A stretch of DNA of 64,000 nucleotides. Origin: Ruminococcaceae bacterium UBA4871 (GTDB lineage Bacteria > Bacillota > Clostridia > Oscillospirales > Acutalibacteraceae). The notes below the pieces were generated by a model. The model saw only the letters and a program-made list of their open reading frames with translations. It was not told the origin of the DNA and searched no databases. Within the stretch, counting starts at the first letter, position 1; the number at the start of each line of letters is the position of its first letter. Positions 25,021 to 32,841 of the stretch are shown here, piece by piece. The translations under genes and the position numbers were made by a program. The stretch covers positions 1,309 through 65,308 of the forward strand of contig DHDR01000010.1 in assembly GCA_002399445.1 (NCBI GenBank), written 5' to 3'.

Positions 25021-25767
25021 ATGCGGATTTTGCAGGGGACGCCGGTTTCCGGCGGCGCTGCGGCAGGCCCGGTGTGCATTTTTGCCGCACAGGTGCTTTC
25101 CCCGCCTGTGCAGTGCGGCGGCGGCTTTGAGCAGGAGTGTGCCCGGCTGCATGGCGCACAGGCAGACGCCGCCGGGCAGCTGCAGCACCTTTATCAGGAT
25201 GCACAGCAGCGGGTCGGCTATGACGCTTCGCTCATTTTTCAGATGCATTTGGCTTTGCTGGAGGACCCCAGCTTTCTGGGCGACATCCTAAGCTGTCTGC
25301 AGCAGGAAAACACCAGTGCCGAATATGCGGTGTGGTGCGCCGGCCGGCACTATTACAGGATTTTTGAGTCGATGGAGAACCCTTACATGCGCGCCCGCAG
25401 TGAAGATGTCCTCGATGTCAGCCGCTGCCTCCTCCGCTGTCTGGACCCCGCGATGGTTCCGGACGCGTTCAAGGGGCGCCCGGAGGGGAGCATCCTGTGT
25501 GTCCCGCACGCCCTGCCGAGCGTGGTGATGCGGATGCAGGCCCGCGGGGTGCAGGGAATCCTGACACAATACGGCAGTTATGATTCCCACAGCGCCATCC
25601 TTGCCCGCTGCCTCGGCCTTCCGGCTGTGGTTGCGCTGGGTGCGGCTTTTGAGGAGTTAAAACCTGCCGGCCGCGTGATTGTGGACGGCAGCTTCGGCCG
25701 TGTTTATGTGGACCCTGATGAGGAGACGTGCGTATCTTATGCGAAAGGCTCCGAACAGAGCAATTGA
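25021..25767 (+). CDS. Stand-alone N-terminal domain of PTS enzyme I (phosphohistidine protein)
   Basis: A 248 aa protein matching only the N-terminal half (EIN) of phosphoenolpyruvate-protein phosphotransferase. It has the short N-terminal strand region (ILQGTPVSGGAAAGP) and a helical HPr-binding part with FQMHLALLEDPSF and MRARSEDVLDVSRCLL. The phosphohistidine region follows, with the active His in YDSHSAILARCLGLPAVV, and VIVDGSFGRVYVDP at the end. The PEP-binding TIM barrel, about 310 residues in real enzyme I, is absent. The stop is followed at 27 bases by a peptide-binding lipoprotein gene. Such a domain could exchange phosphate with HPr but not use PEP. The canonical GGRTSH reads GSYDSH here. 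The gene is GC-rich. Confidence 0.85.
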   Translation: MRILQGTPVSGGAAAGPVCIFAAQVLSPPVQCGGGFEQECARLHGAQADAAGQLQHLYQDAQQRVGYDASLIFQMHLALLEDPSFLGDILSCLQQENTSAEYAVWCAGRHYYRIFESMENPYMRARSEDVLDVSRCLLRCLDPAMVPDAFKGRPEGSILCVPHALPSVVMRMQARGVQGILTQYGSYDSHSAILARCLGLPAVVALGAAFEELKPAGRVIVDGSFGRVYVDPDEETCVSYAKGSEQSN

Positions 25768-25794
25768 TTTTTCCGAATCTGGAGGAACAAGTAC

Positions 25795-27498
25795 ATGAAA
25801 ATAAGAATGACGGCGATCCTGCTGGCAGCATCGCTGACAGCCGCCGCTTTGAGCGGATGCGGAAATCCGGGCAGTCAGCCGGTTTCTTCTGCCGTGCACT
25901 CTGCCGCGGTTTCCAGCAGGACGGCCAGTTCGGCGGCGCAGTCTGCTGCTCAGGAGCTGACTGCTAACACGGCCCCAAATGTATGCATTGGAGCGGAACC
26001 GGCTTCGCTGGACCCGGCGCTCAGCACTGGCCCTGATACAGATTCCTACTGTGCGGCCGCGTTTGAGGGGCTGTACAAAGTGAACGCTGCCGGTCAGGTG
26101 GTGCTGGGGCAGGCAGAAAAGGCGGCTTGCTCGGCGGACAAAAAGGTGTGGACGTTTACCCTGCGCAGCGATGCCAAGTGGTCGGACGGCAAACCGGTGA
26201 AAGCGGAAGATTTTGTTTTTGCGTGGCGCCGCAATGCCCGTATGGCCGATGCAGAGGAAAAAGAGTTGTTTGCTTACCTCAAAAACGGCACCGCCGTGCT
26301 GAACGGCACCATGGATGTTGCGGCCCTTGGCGTTTCGGCTCCGAATGCGCGTACACTGAAAGTAACACTGAACGCGGAATGTGATTTTCTGCCGCAGCTG
26401 CTTGTCCGGCCGATTTTTATGCCTTTGCGTAAAGACATCGTCGGCAAAAAGAACTGGGACCGGAATCCGAATACTTTTGTTTGTAATGGCCCCATGAAAA
26501 TGGCGCGGTGGAACGTGAAGTCTAATATTATTTATGACCGCAGCAACACATACTATCATAAAAGCGCGGTGACAGCATCTTGCTTGACCTGCACACTTTC
26601 AGAGGACGACGGTGCGCGGCTTTCTGCCTATGATAACAATGAAACAGAATTTATTTCCCCGCTGCCGGTTAAGTATTATGCACGTATTCGGGAGCGCGGC
26701 GATTTTCTGGAGGGAAACGCTGCTTCAACTCTTTGTCTGCAGTTCAGTGCAAAAGATACGGTGCTGTCGGATGTGCAGGTGCGCCAAGCGCTGTCCCTTG
26801 CCATTGACCGGGACGCCCTTGCTGTTTCCGCAACGGGTATGCGGTTTTCTGCCGCAGGGGCCTTTGTGCCTTCCGGCTTTACGGATGCCGGTCATAAAAA
26901 TGATTTCCGCAAAACAGGCGGTACCTACTTTGCCTCTTCTGCATCTGGCTATGAAGCCAATGTGAAGCATGCGCAGTCTTTGCTGGAACAGGCAGGGTAT
27001 TCCGACGGCAAAAATCTTCCACAGCTTACGATTTCCATTCCGATTTCCACATTATATGAGACGGTTGCCGGAGCGGTTGCGAATATGTGGAAAAGTAAAT
27101 TGGGAATCAACTGTAAAATTGAGCAGCTTTCCTACAGCGCTTACCGCAATGCATGCAAAAAGGGAAACTTCCAGATTACAATGGGAGAACTCATAACTGC
27201 TTATGATGATCCTTCCTCTATTTTAGAGCAGTTTGCAGTAGACAGCCGACTCAACCAAAGCGGCTGGAAGGACAGCAGTTTCATGAAACAGATGGAAAAA
27301 GCGCGGCAGTGCAGTACGGCATCTGCAGAACGTTTTCAGGCACTGCATGCTGCGGAGAAGCGCTTGTCGGAAACACTTCCGGCGGTTCCCTTGATTTTCC
27401 TGCCGTCCATGAGCCTGCGGGATTCCAACTTGAATGGCGTTTTTACTGCAGAAAACGGAATCACCTATTTTGCATACGCCAATCGGTTCAGCGGATGA
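25795..27498 (+). CDS. Family 5 (oligopeptide-type) solute-binding lipoprotein
   Basis: Extracellular ligand-binding component of a peptide/nickel-type ABC importer. It has a lipoprotein signal peptide with lipobox LSGC (Cys about 22), a short Ser/Ala-rich tether and an SBP_bac_5 domain. Landmarks are SLDPALSTGPDT, WTFTLRSDAKWSDGKPVKAEDFVFAWRR (the family signature region) and VRQALSLAIDRDALA. The length of 567 aa is typical of OppA. TGGAGGAAC precedes the ATG. No permease or ATPase gene is nearby, so it is an orphan binding protein. It shares a transcript with the enzyme I-like gene. The stop lies one base from the stop of the convergent spoIID gene. Confidence 0.92.
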   Translation: MKIRMTAILLAASLTAAALSGCGNPGSQPVSSAVHSAAVSSRTASSAAQSAAQELTANTAPNVCIGAEPASLDPALSTGPDTDSYCAAAFEGLYKVNAAGQVVLGQAEKAACSADKKVWTFTLRSDAKWSDGKPVKAEDFVFAWRRNARMADAEEKELFAYLKNGTAVLNGTMDVAALGVSAPNARTLKVTLNAECDFLPQLLVRPIFMPLRKDIVGKKNWDRNPNTFVCNGPMKMARWNVKSNIIYDRSNTYYHKSAVTASCLTCTLSEDDGARLSAYDNNETEFISPLPVKYYARIRERGDFLEGNAASTLCLQFSAKDTVLSDVQVRQALSLAIDRDALAVSATGMRFSAAGAFVPSGFTDAGHKNDFRKTGGTYFASSASGYEANVKHAQSLLEQAGYSDGKNLPQLTISIPISTLYETVAGAVANMWKSKLGINCKIEQLSYSAYRNACKKGNFQITMGELITAYDDPSSILEQFAVDSRLNQSGWKDSSFMKQMEKARQCSTASAERFQALHAAEKRLSETLPAVPLIFLPSMSLRDSNLNGVFTAENGITYFAYANRFSG

Positions 27499-27499
27499 G

Positions 27500-28543
27500 T
27501 TAAAGTGTGGCCAGTTTAGACCCCGGGTAATACCAGGAAAGAATGTGGGTGTAGCTTTCCCCCTGCTTTGCCATGGCAATGGCTCCTGCCTGACTCATCC
27601 CGACGTCATGTCCATATCCTTTGACAGTGAATGTAAAGTTTCCATTTGCATAGGAAACAGAAAAATTTGCGGAACGAAGCCCGTAAGCTGAACGCATATC
27701 AGTTCCTTTGACGTCTTTTCCGCCCAATTTGATGGAAGACACGGTGCCGGAATCTGTTCGCTGAATGTCACCGACCCAATTGGCGGCATCCCCCGCTAGT
27801 GTGCAGCCAAGCGCTGCAGCGGCAGACTGAAACTGTGTGCTGCTCATTTTAACCGTGGTAAGATAGCCCGGCGCATAAATGTCAGCAGGGCTGGCGACTG
27901 GAACTAAACAGGGCGAGGCACTGCCCCAGACTGCTGTGGCGTTTTCAGTTTGCCCGCTGCTGATTGCATAATAGGTTGCGTCAATTAATTGATTTCCACT
28001 GCAAAGGACTTTTCCATAAACGCTTTCTACTGCAGGAGCAAGATTGTCGTAGTATTTTGTATAATTTTCTTTCCATCGCGTTTTCATTTGATCGTTTGTC
28101 ACATAAATAAGCCATTTCCCGGTTTCACACGAAAAATCAGCACCCTGTAGAGAACTGTCTGGCTTTTGTCGGTTTTGTTTGCGCAGGCGGGCATAGTAAG
28201 TGTAAGCGGCAACGGTCTGGGCTTTCAGCGCTTCCGGCGGACTGTCTGGACTGATTTCTGTTGCGACTGTTCCACGCAAAAAGTCCAGCTCGTCCACTGT
28301 CAAAATTCTGCCGGATGTTTTGTCCAGAATCCGAAAGAATCTTCCGCTTTTTTTTGCTGCGTTGGCCGTTTTTGATACGGCAGCTGAACTGGTGGCTGCA
28401 GAAGATATCTGGCTGATTACTGTAGAAGCAGAAGAAGTTGGCGACTTTTTTGCTGGGTCAGGATGTCCTGCTAAAAGTCCGATACATGGGACAAAAATGA
28501 GTAGAATAAAAAAGATGACAAAAAGCGATACAGTTCCTTTCAA
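27500..28543 (-). CDS. spoIID: SpoIID/LytB-domain protein (stage II sporulation protein D)
   Basis: Membrane-anchored peptidoglycan lytic transglycosylase, which in spore formers acts with SpoIIP and SpoIIM in engulfment. The 347 aa protein has one N-terminal transmembrane helix (about residues 5-26), a Ser/Ala linker and the SpoIID domain. Visible motifs are LDFLRGTVATEISPDSPPEALKAQTVAAYTY with the catalytic Glu region, DATYYAISSGQTENA, and the C-terminal GYGHDVGMSQAGAIAMA. I choose a TTG start at 28543, nine bases after GGGGGA; the GTG at 28552 sits too close to that site. Assignment as the sporulation protein rather than a vegetative LytB paralogue is inference, as no spoIIIG-type neighbours are present. 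Confidence 0.88.
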   Translation of the reverse strand: MKGTVSLFVIFFILLIFVPCIGLLAGHPDPAKKSPTSSASTVISQISSAATSSAAVSKTANAAKKSGRFFRILDKTSGRILTVDELDFLRGTVATEISPDSPPEALKAQTVAAYTYYARLRKQNRQKPDSSLQGADFSCETGKWLIYVTNDQMKTRWKENYTKYYDNLAPAVESVYGKVLCSGNQLIDATYYAISSGQTENATAVWGSASPCLVPVASPADIYAPGYLTTVKMSSTQFQSAAAALGCTLAGDAANWVGDIQRTDSGTVSSIKLGGKDVKGTDMRSAYGLRSANFSVSYANGNFTFTVKGYGHDVGMSQAGAIAMAKQGESYTHILSWYYPGSKLATL

Positions 28544-28719
28544 TGCAAACACTCCCCCTGCTTTTTCTGAACCGTTTATGCATGGATGTTTCTTTACATT
28601 CTACAGGCAGGCCCCAAAAATTATGCATAACTTTTTTGACGAAATGCGTAAGGTTCAATAGAAAAGACACGAAATGCAGGATGGAATCAGCACAAATTCA
28701 GAATGAAAAGTTCCCCCTA

Positions 28720-28748
28720 TTGACTTTAAAATGCTCCTGCTGTAAAAT
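28720..28748 (+). promoter_or_regulatory. Promoter of the citrate synthase gene
   Basis: TTGACT at 28720-28725, a 17-base spacer and TAAAAT at 28743-28748, about 80 bases before the ATG. Confidence 0.65.
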
Positions 28749-28830
28749 TGTAATTTAAGAATACCTTATTTCGACAAATTTCCAGTATGGCTGTGCTAGT
28801 ATGGCTATGTAAGGTAAAGAGGGGGTTCAC

Positions 28831-30201
28831 ATGGTGCAAAATGAGAACAGCAAAATCATTTCTGATGATCTGCAGGAACTCTGTGACGAATTTCGGGACA
28901 ACAATCAAATCCCAATGGAAAAGTTTGATTTGTATGGTGTGAAACGGGGACTGCGGAATCCAGATGGTACAGGTGTGCTGGCGGGCTTGACACAGATCAG
29001 CAATGTACATGGATATTTAATTGACGACAGCGTTCGGGTGCCGGATAAAGGTATACTTACCTACCGGGGTATTGATATCGCTGACATCGTGGAAGGCTGT
29101 CGAAAGGCAGACCGTTTTGGTTATGAAGAAGTTGTCTGGCTTTTGCTTTTCGGTGAGCTTCCAACGGCTCCTCAGCTGGAAAAGCTTCGCAAAGTGCTCA
29201 GTTATTATCGTGAGTTGCCGGAGAATTTTACAGAGGATATGATTTTTAAAGCGCCGTCCCGCAATATTATGAACAAGATGGCACGTTCTGTGCTGGCATT
29301 ATATTCTTACGACGATAATCCGGACGATATTTCGCTGGAGAACAACATGCGGCAGTCCTTGCAGCTGATTGCCCGGCTGCCGATTATTATGACTTGTGCT
29401 TATCAGGTCAAGCGCCGTAAGTTTGATAAAAAGAGCATGTTTTTTCATCCAGTGGATCCAAGCCAGTCGATTGCAGAATCTGTTTTGGATGCCATTCGGC
29501 CGGATCGGAAATTCACCCATGATGAGGCGCATCTGCTGGATCTGTGCATGATGCTTCATGCAGAACACAGCGGCGGCAATAACTCCACATTTTCCGTTCG
29601 TGTGCTTTCTTCAACGGGGACGGATATCTATTCGGCGATTGCTGCCGGTATCGGTTCACTGAAAGGGCCAAAGCATGGAGGCGCCAATCACCGCGTGATG
29701 ATGATGATGAATGATTTGATGCAGCATGTGGATGACTGGGGCAGTGAGAAACAAGTACATGATTATCTGGTAAAAATAGTAAACAAAGAAGTTGGAGATC
29801 ATTCTGGTCTGATCTATGGCATGGGTCATGCGGTTTATACACTTTCTGATCCGCGCGCGGTTATCTTGAAGCGGGAAGCAGAAAAGCTTGCGCCGCGGCA
29901 CAAAGGCATGAAAGAAAAATTCGAGCTTTTTGAGTTGGTGGAAAAACTGGCACCGAAAGTTTTTGAAGAGGTGCACGGAGATTCCAAAGTCATTAGCGCA
30001 AATGTGGATTTTTACTCTGGCCTTGTCTATGAAATGCTGAATATTCCGTCAGAGTTGTATACGCCGCTGTTTGCGGTGTCACGTATGGCCGGCTGGTGTG
30101 CGCACCGCATTGAGGAAATTGAAACTGCCAAGCGCATCATGCGCCCGGCGTATCGTTCTCTGTCAAAGCCCAGACCGTATATCCCCCTCGAAGAACGATA
30201 G
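28831..30201 (+). CDS. gltA: Citrate synthase
   Basis: Condenses acetyl-CoA and oxaloacetate to citrate, feeding glutamate synthesis in anaerobes with an incomplete TCA cycle. The 456 aa protein is of the longer clostridial form with an N-terminal extension. Conserved blocks are ILTYRGIDIADI, LLLFGELPT, LHAEHSGGNNSTFSVRV (catalytic His), GPKHGGANHRVMMM (catalytic His), GMGHAVYTLSDPRA and VDFYSGLVYEMLNIP with the catalytic Asp. GAGGGGG precedes the ATG. A membrane protein gene follows after 15 bases, probably in the same operon. Use in the oxidative direction is inference. Confidence 0.95.
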   Translation: MVQNENSKIISDDLQELCDEFRDNNQIPMEKFDLYGVKRGLRNPDGTGVLAGLTQISNVHGYLIDDSVRVPDKGILTYRGIDIADIVEGCRKADRFGYEEVVWLLLFGELPTAPQLEKLRKVLSYYRELPENFTEDMIFKAPSRNIMNKMARSVLALYSYDDNPDDISLENNMRQSLQLIARLPIIMTCAYQVKRRKFDKKSMFFHPVDPSQSIAESVLDAIRPDRKFTHDEAHLLDLCMMLHAEHSGGNNSTFSVRVLSSTGTDIYSAIAAGIGSLKGPKHGGANHRVMMMMNDLMQHVDDWGSEKQVHDYLVKIVNKEVGDHSGLIYGMGHAVYTLSDPRAVILKREAEKLAPRHKGMKEKFELFELVEKLAPKVFEEVHGDSKVISANVDFYSGLVYEMLNIPSELYTPLFAVSRMAGWCAHRIEEIETAKRIMRPAYRSLSKPRPYIPLEER

Positions 30202-30216
30202 GAGTGTCCTTTCTGC

Positions 30217-31203
30217 ATGAAATCAAAATTAGCATGGACTGCTTTTGGCGTAACATTGATGATTTCTCTAGGAATTCGTTTCTGTGAGCTTTCTGCTGGA
30301 CAAACTTGGAATGGATTAAGTACAGCACTTTGTATTGTGCTTGCCGCAGGCTTTATGGTCTGTTTCTTTGCATCCCGTCGGGATCATACGATGGTCCGCC
30401 TGCCGCTCAATGGCAGAGTGCTGAGCATTGCTTACATGATTACAGGTGTACTGCTGTCAGCAATTTCAGTTGTGTTTCAGGCAAAGAACAGGACCGGCAG
30501 GTTTCCCTATTTATCAGGGATATGCACGATACTGGCAGTCTGTGCTGGGCTGATTTTGTGTCTGCAGGGCAGTCTTTTTATCGCAAATGGGCAAAATTAT
30601 GCTGCTAGGCATCAGGCACTGGCACTGCTGCCTTCCGTCTGGTGCTGCTGTGCATTGGTGCTGCAGTTTCATGTGAATACAGAAGAAGTGGCCAATACAG
30701 CGGATATCTTGCGGACCGGGGCCCTTATTTTCTTATTGCTGACACTTCTGTCACTGGCACAAATGGCAGCTGAAGTCAAACGTGTTTCCCGTGGACGTTT
30801 ATTTGGGCTTGGGCTTCCATTTGTTATCTTTGTGGTTGTCTCTGCGCTTCCTCAAACAGCCGGAATCGCAATCGTATACCCGAATGGAATGCAGTGGGTG
30901 CTGCTGGTTTTCGCTGCCTTTGTGATGTTTTCCCTTTTGACGGTGCGGCCTATGACCAGAGAAGAGCTGACTGGAGAGACGGAAGATATGGAAGAACCGG
31001 AAGTCCGTCCGGTGGTGATGAAGGATAACCCGTCGCTCCGTTTGCAGCACTTTCTCAGCAAACGTCCCATCGTTGCTTCACGGGAAAATCCACGCCCGCT
31101 TTCGCAGAATGAGGTAGACAAGAGACTGGAACGGATTCTTGTGCAGTATCTTGGACAGAGTTTTAAAGCGAAATGCTATTTTTATCGCAGAAGAAATCGC
31201 TGA
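30217..31203 (+). CDS. Predicted multi-pass membrane protein of unknown function
   Basis: A 328 aa protein with about seven hydrophobic helices between residues 5 and 248, grouped as a pair, a pair and a triplet. A basic cytoplasmic tail of about 80 residues follows (MTREELTGETEDMEEPEV to YFYRRRNR). The tail contains SLRLQHFLSKRP and NEVDKRLERILVQYL, likely amphipathic helices. I do not recognise the family. It follows citrate synthase by 15 bases (GGAG site) and is probably co-transcribed with it, but nothing else links their functions. Confidence 0.75.
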   Translation: MKSKLAWTAFGVTLMISLGIRFCELSAGQTWNGLSTALCIVLAAGFMVCFFASRRDHTMVRLPLNGRVLSIAYMITGVLLSAISVVFQAKNRTGRFPYLSGICTILAVCAGLILCLQGSLFIANGQNYAARHQALALLPSVWCCCALVLQFHVNTEEVANTADILRTGALIFLLLTLLSLAQMAAEVKRVSRGRLFGLGLPFVIFVVVSALPQTAGIAIVYPNGMQWVLLVFAAFVMFSLLTVRPMTREELTGETEDMEEPEVRPVVMKDNPSLRLQHFLSKRPIVASRENPRPLSQNEVDKRLERILVQYLGQSFKAKCYFYRRRNR

Positions 31204-31260
31204 AGTGATAATTATAGAAGTATAGAATAAATTATTTTTTGTTAAAAATAAAACAAGCAC

Positions 31261-31289
31261 TTGTAAATTGACAGAAGATGCTATAAAAT
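31261..31289 (+). promoter_or_regulatory. Promoter of gapA
   Basis: TTGTAA at 31261-31266, 17 bases, TAAAAT at 31284-31289, about 65 bases before the gapA ATG. Confidence 0.6.
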
Positions 31290-31354
31290 AGAAGAGTACG
31301 ATGGCTGTAAGAAGCCATTACTCAAATTCGTTATTCTCAAGGAGGAAATTCACA

Positions 31355-32389
31355 ATGGCAGTAAAGGTAGCAATTAATGGTTTTGGCCGTATTGGTCGGC
31401 TTGCTTTCAGACAGATGTTTGAATCAGATGGGTATGAGGTTGTTGCTATCAATGACCTGACAAAGCCTGAGATGCTTGCATTCTTGCTGAAGTATGATAC
31501 TGCACAAGGCGGATTTACAGGCAAAATTGGTGAAAACAAGCATACAGTTGTCAGCGGCGATGATTTTATCGAAGTTGACGGCAAAAAGATTACGATTTAC
31601 AAAGAGCCGGATGCTTCTAACCTTCCGTGGGGCAAGCTGGGTGTTGATGTTGTTTTGGAGTGCACAGGCTTCTATACCTCCAAGGAAAAGGCAATGGCTC
31701 ATATCAAAGCCGGTGCTAAGAAAGTTGTCATTTCCGCTCCTGCCGGCAAAGACCTTCCGACCATTGTTTACAGCGTAAATGAAAAGACCCTGACAAAGGA
31801 TGACAAGATTATTTCTGCTGCATCCTGCACCACAAACTGCCTGGCACCAATGGCAAAAGCATTGAATGACCTTGCTCCGTTGCAGTCTGGTATTATGGTA
31901 ACCATTCATGCTTATACTGGCGATCAGATGCTTCTTGACGGACCACAGCGCAAGGGCAACTTGAGAAGATCCAGAGCTGGCGCGGCCAACATCGTTCCGA
32001 CCTCTTCTGGCGCTGCTAAAGCAATTGGTCTGGTAATTCCGGAACTGAATGGCAAACTGACTGGCGCAGCACAGCGTGTTCCTGTTCCAACTGGTTCCAC
32101 AACAATTTTGACTGCTGTCTGCAAGAAAGCAGGACTTACAAAAGAAGAAATCAACGCTTATATGAAGAAAGTGACAACGAACAATGATTCCTTCGGCTAT
32201 AACGAAGATCCAATTGTTTCTTCCGATGTAATTGGTATGCGGTATGGTTCCCTGTTTGATGCTACTCAGACCAATGTAACAAAAATTAACGATGATACTT
32301 ATGAGGTTCAGGTCGTTTCCTGGTATGATAATGAGAATTCTTACACCAGCCAGATGGTCAGAACGATTAAGTATTTTGCTGAACTGTAA
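31355..32389 (+). CDS. gapA: Glyceraldehyde-3-phosphate dehydrogenase (type I)
   Basis: NAD-dependent glycolytic dehydrogenase making 1,3-bisphosphoglycerate. The 344 aa protein has INGFGRIGRL (Rossmann fold) at the N-terminus, the acidic NAD-specificity region AINDLTKPEMLAFLLKYD, the catalytic Cys in SAASCTTNCLAP, the catalytic His in TIHAYTGDQMLLDGPQ, and the substrate segment GAAQRVPVPTGS. The start at 31355 has AAGGAGG upstream; an in-frame ATG at 31301 lacks one. It is monocistronic with its own promoter and terminator, separate from pgk-tpiA-gpmI. Confidence 0.97.
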   Translation: MAVKVAINGFGRIGRLAFRQMFESDGYEVVAINDLTKPEMLAFLLKYDTAQGGFTGKIGENKHTVVSGDDFIEVDGKKITIYKEPDASNLPWGKLGVDVVLECTGFYTSKEKAMAHIKAGAKKVVISAPAGKDLPTIVYSVNEKTLTKDDKIISAASCTTNCLAPMAKALNDLAPLQSGIMVTIHAYTGDQMLLDGPQRKGNLRRSRAGAANIVPTSSGAAKAIGLVIPELNGKLTGAAQRVPVPTGSTTILTAVCKKAGLTKEEINAYMKKVTTNNDSFGYNEDPIVSSDVIGMRYGSLFDATQTNVTKINDDTYEVQVVSWYDNENSYTSQMVRTIKYFAEL

Positions 32390-32438
32390 TTGAATTTATA
32401 ACCGGACAAGCATTTAGAACAAGCATATAGATTCGGAA

Positions 32439-32484
32439 AGGATCCTTGAAAACCTTGGCAGAAAAGGTTTTGAGGGTCCTTTTT
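32439..32484 (+). terminator. Terminator of gapA
   Basis: A long stem (AGGATCCTTGAAAACCTT with its near-complement AAAGGTTTTGAGGGTCCT) followed by TTTT, about 50 bases after the stop. Confidence 0.85.
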
Positions 32485-32764
32485 GCTTCTTATTTATCTG
32501 ATTTACCAAAGGGATACTTTCCTGTACATTTTAGCTTAGGCAGTATTTTTATGATAATCATATAGAAATTTCTAGTTTGAATGCCTGTTTTTGCTTGTAC
32601 AGAAAAGTGACAGCATTTTTGAGTGCAGGGGCGTATAGTAGAAATGTATTTAAAAATAATGTTCTGGATTAGGTTGCACAAAGAAGTGCCCATCATTTTG
32701 CAACAAAATGCACAAAAATTTAAGCAATCATTCAGACGGTTTTTGCAATAATTTCATAAAACTC
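32485..32764. other. Intergenic region without a recognised gene
   Basis: AT-rich spacer between the gapA terminator and the glgB promoter. I see no open frame with a ribosome binding site and no convincing structured RNA here. Confidence 0.6.
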
Positions 32765-32792
32765 TTGAAATCTTGCGCATTTGTGGTATGAT
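32765..32792 (+). promoter_or_regulatory. Promoter of the glycogen operon
   Basis: TTGAAA at 32765-32770, a 16-base spacer and TATGAT at 32787-32792, about 50 bases before glgB. Confidence 0.6.
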
Positions 32793-32841
32793 AATATTAT
32801 AAAAGTTAACTAAAATTTACTGGATGGAGGAGCTGCTTGAT

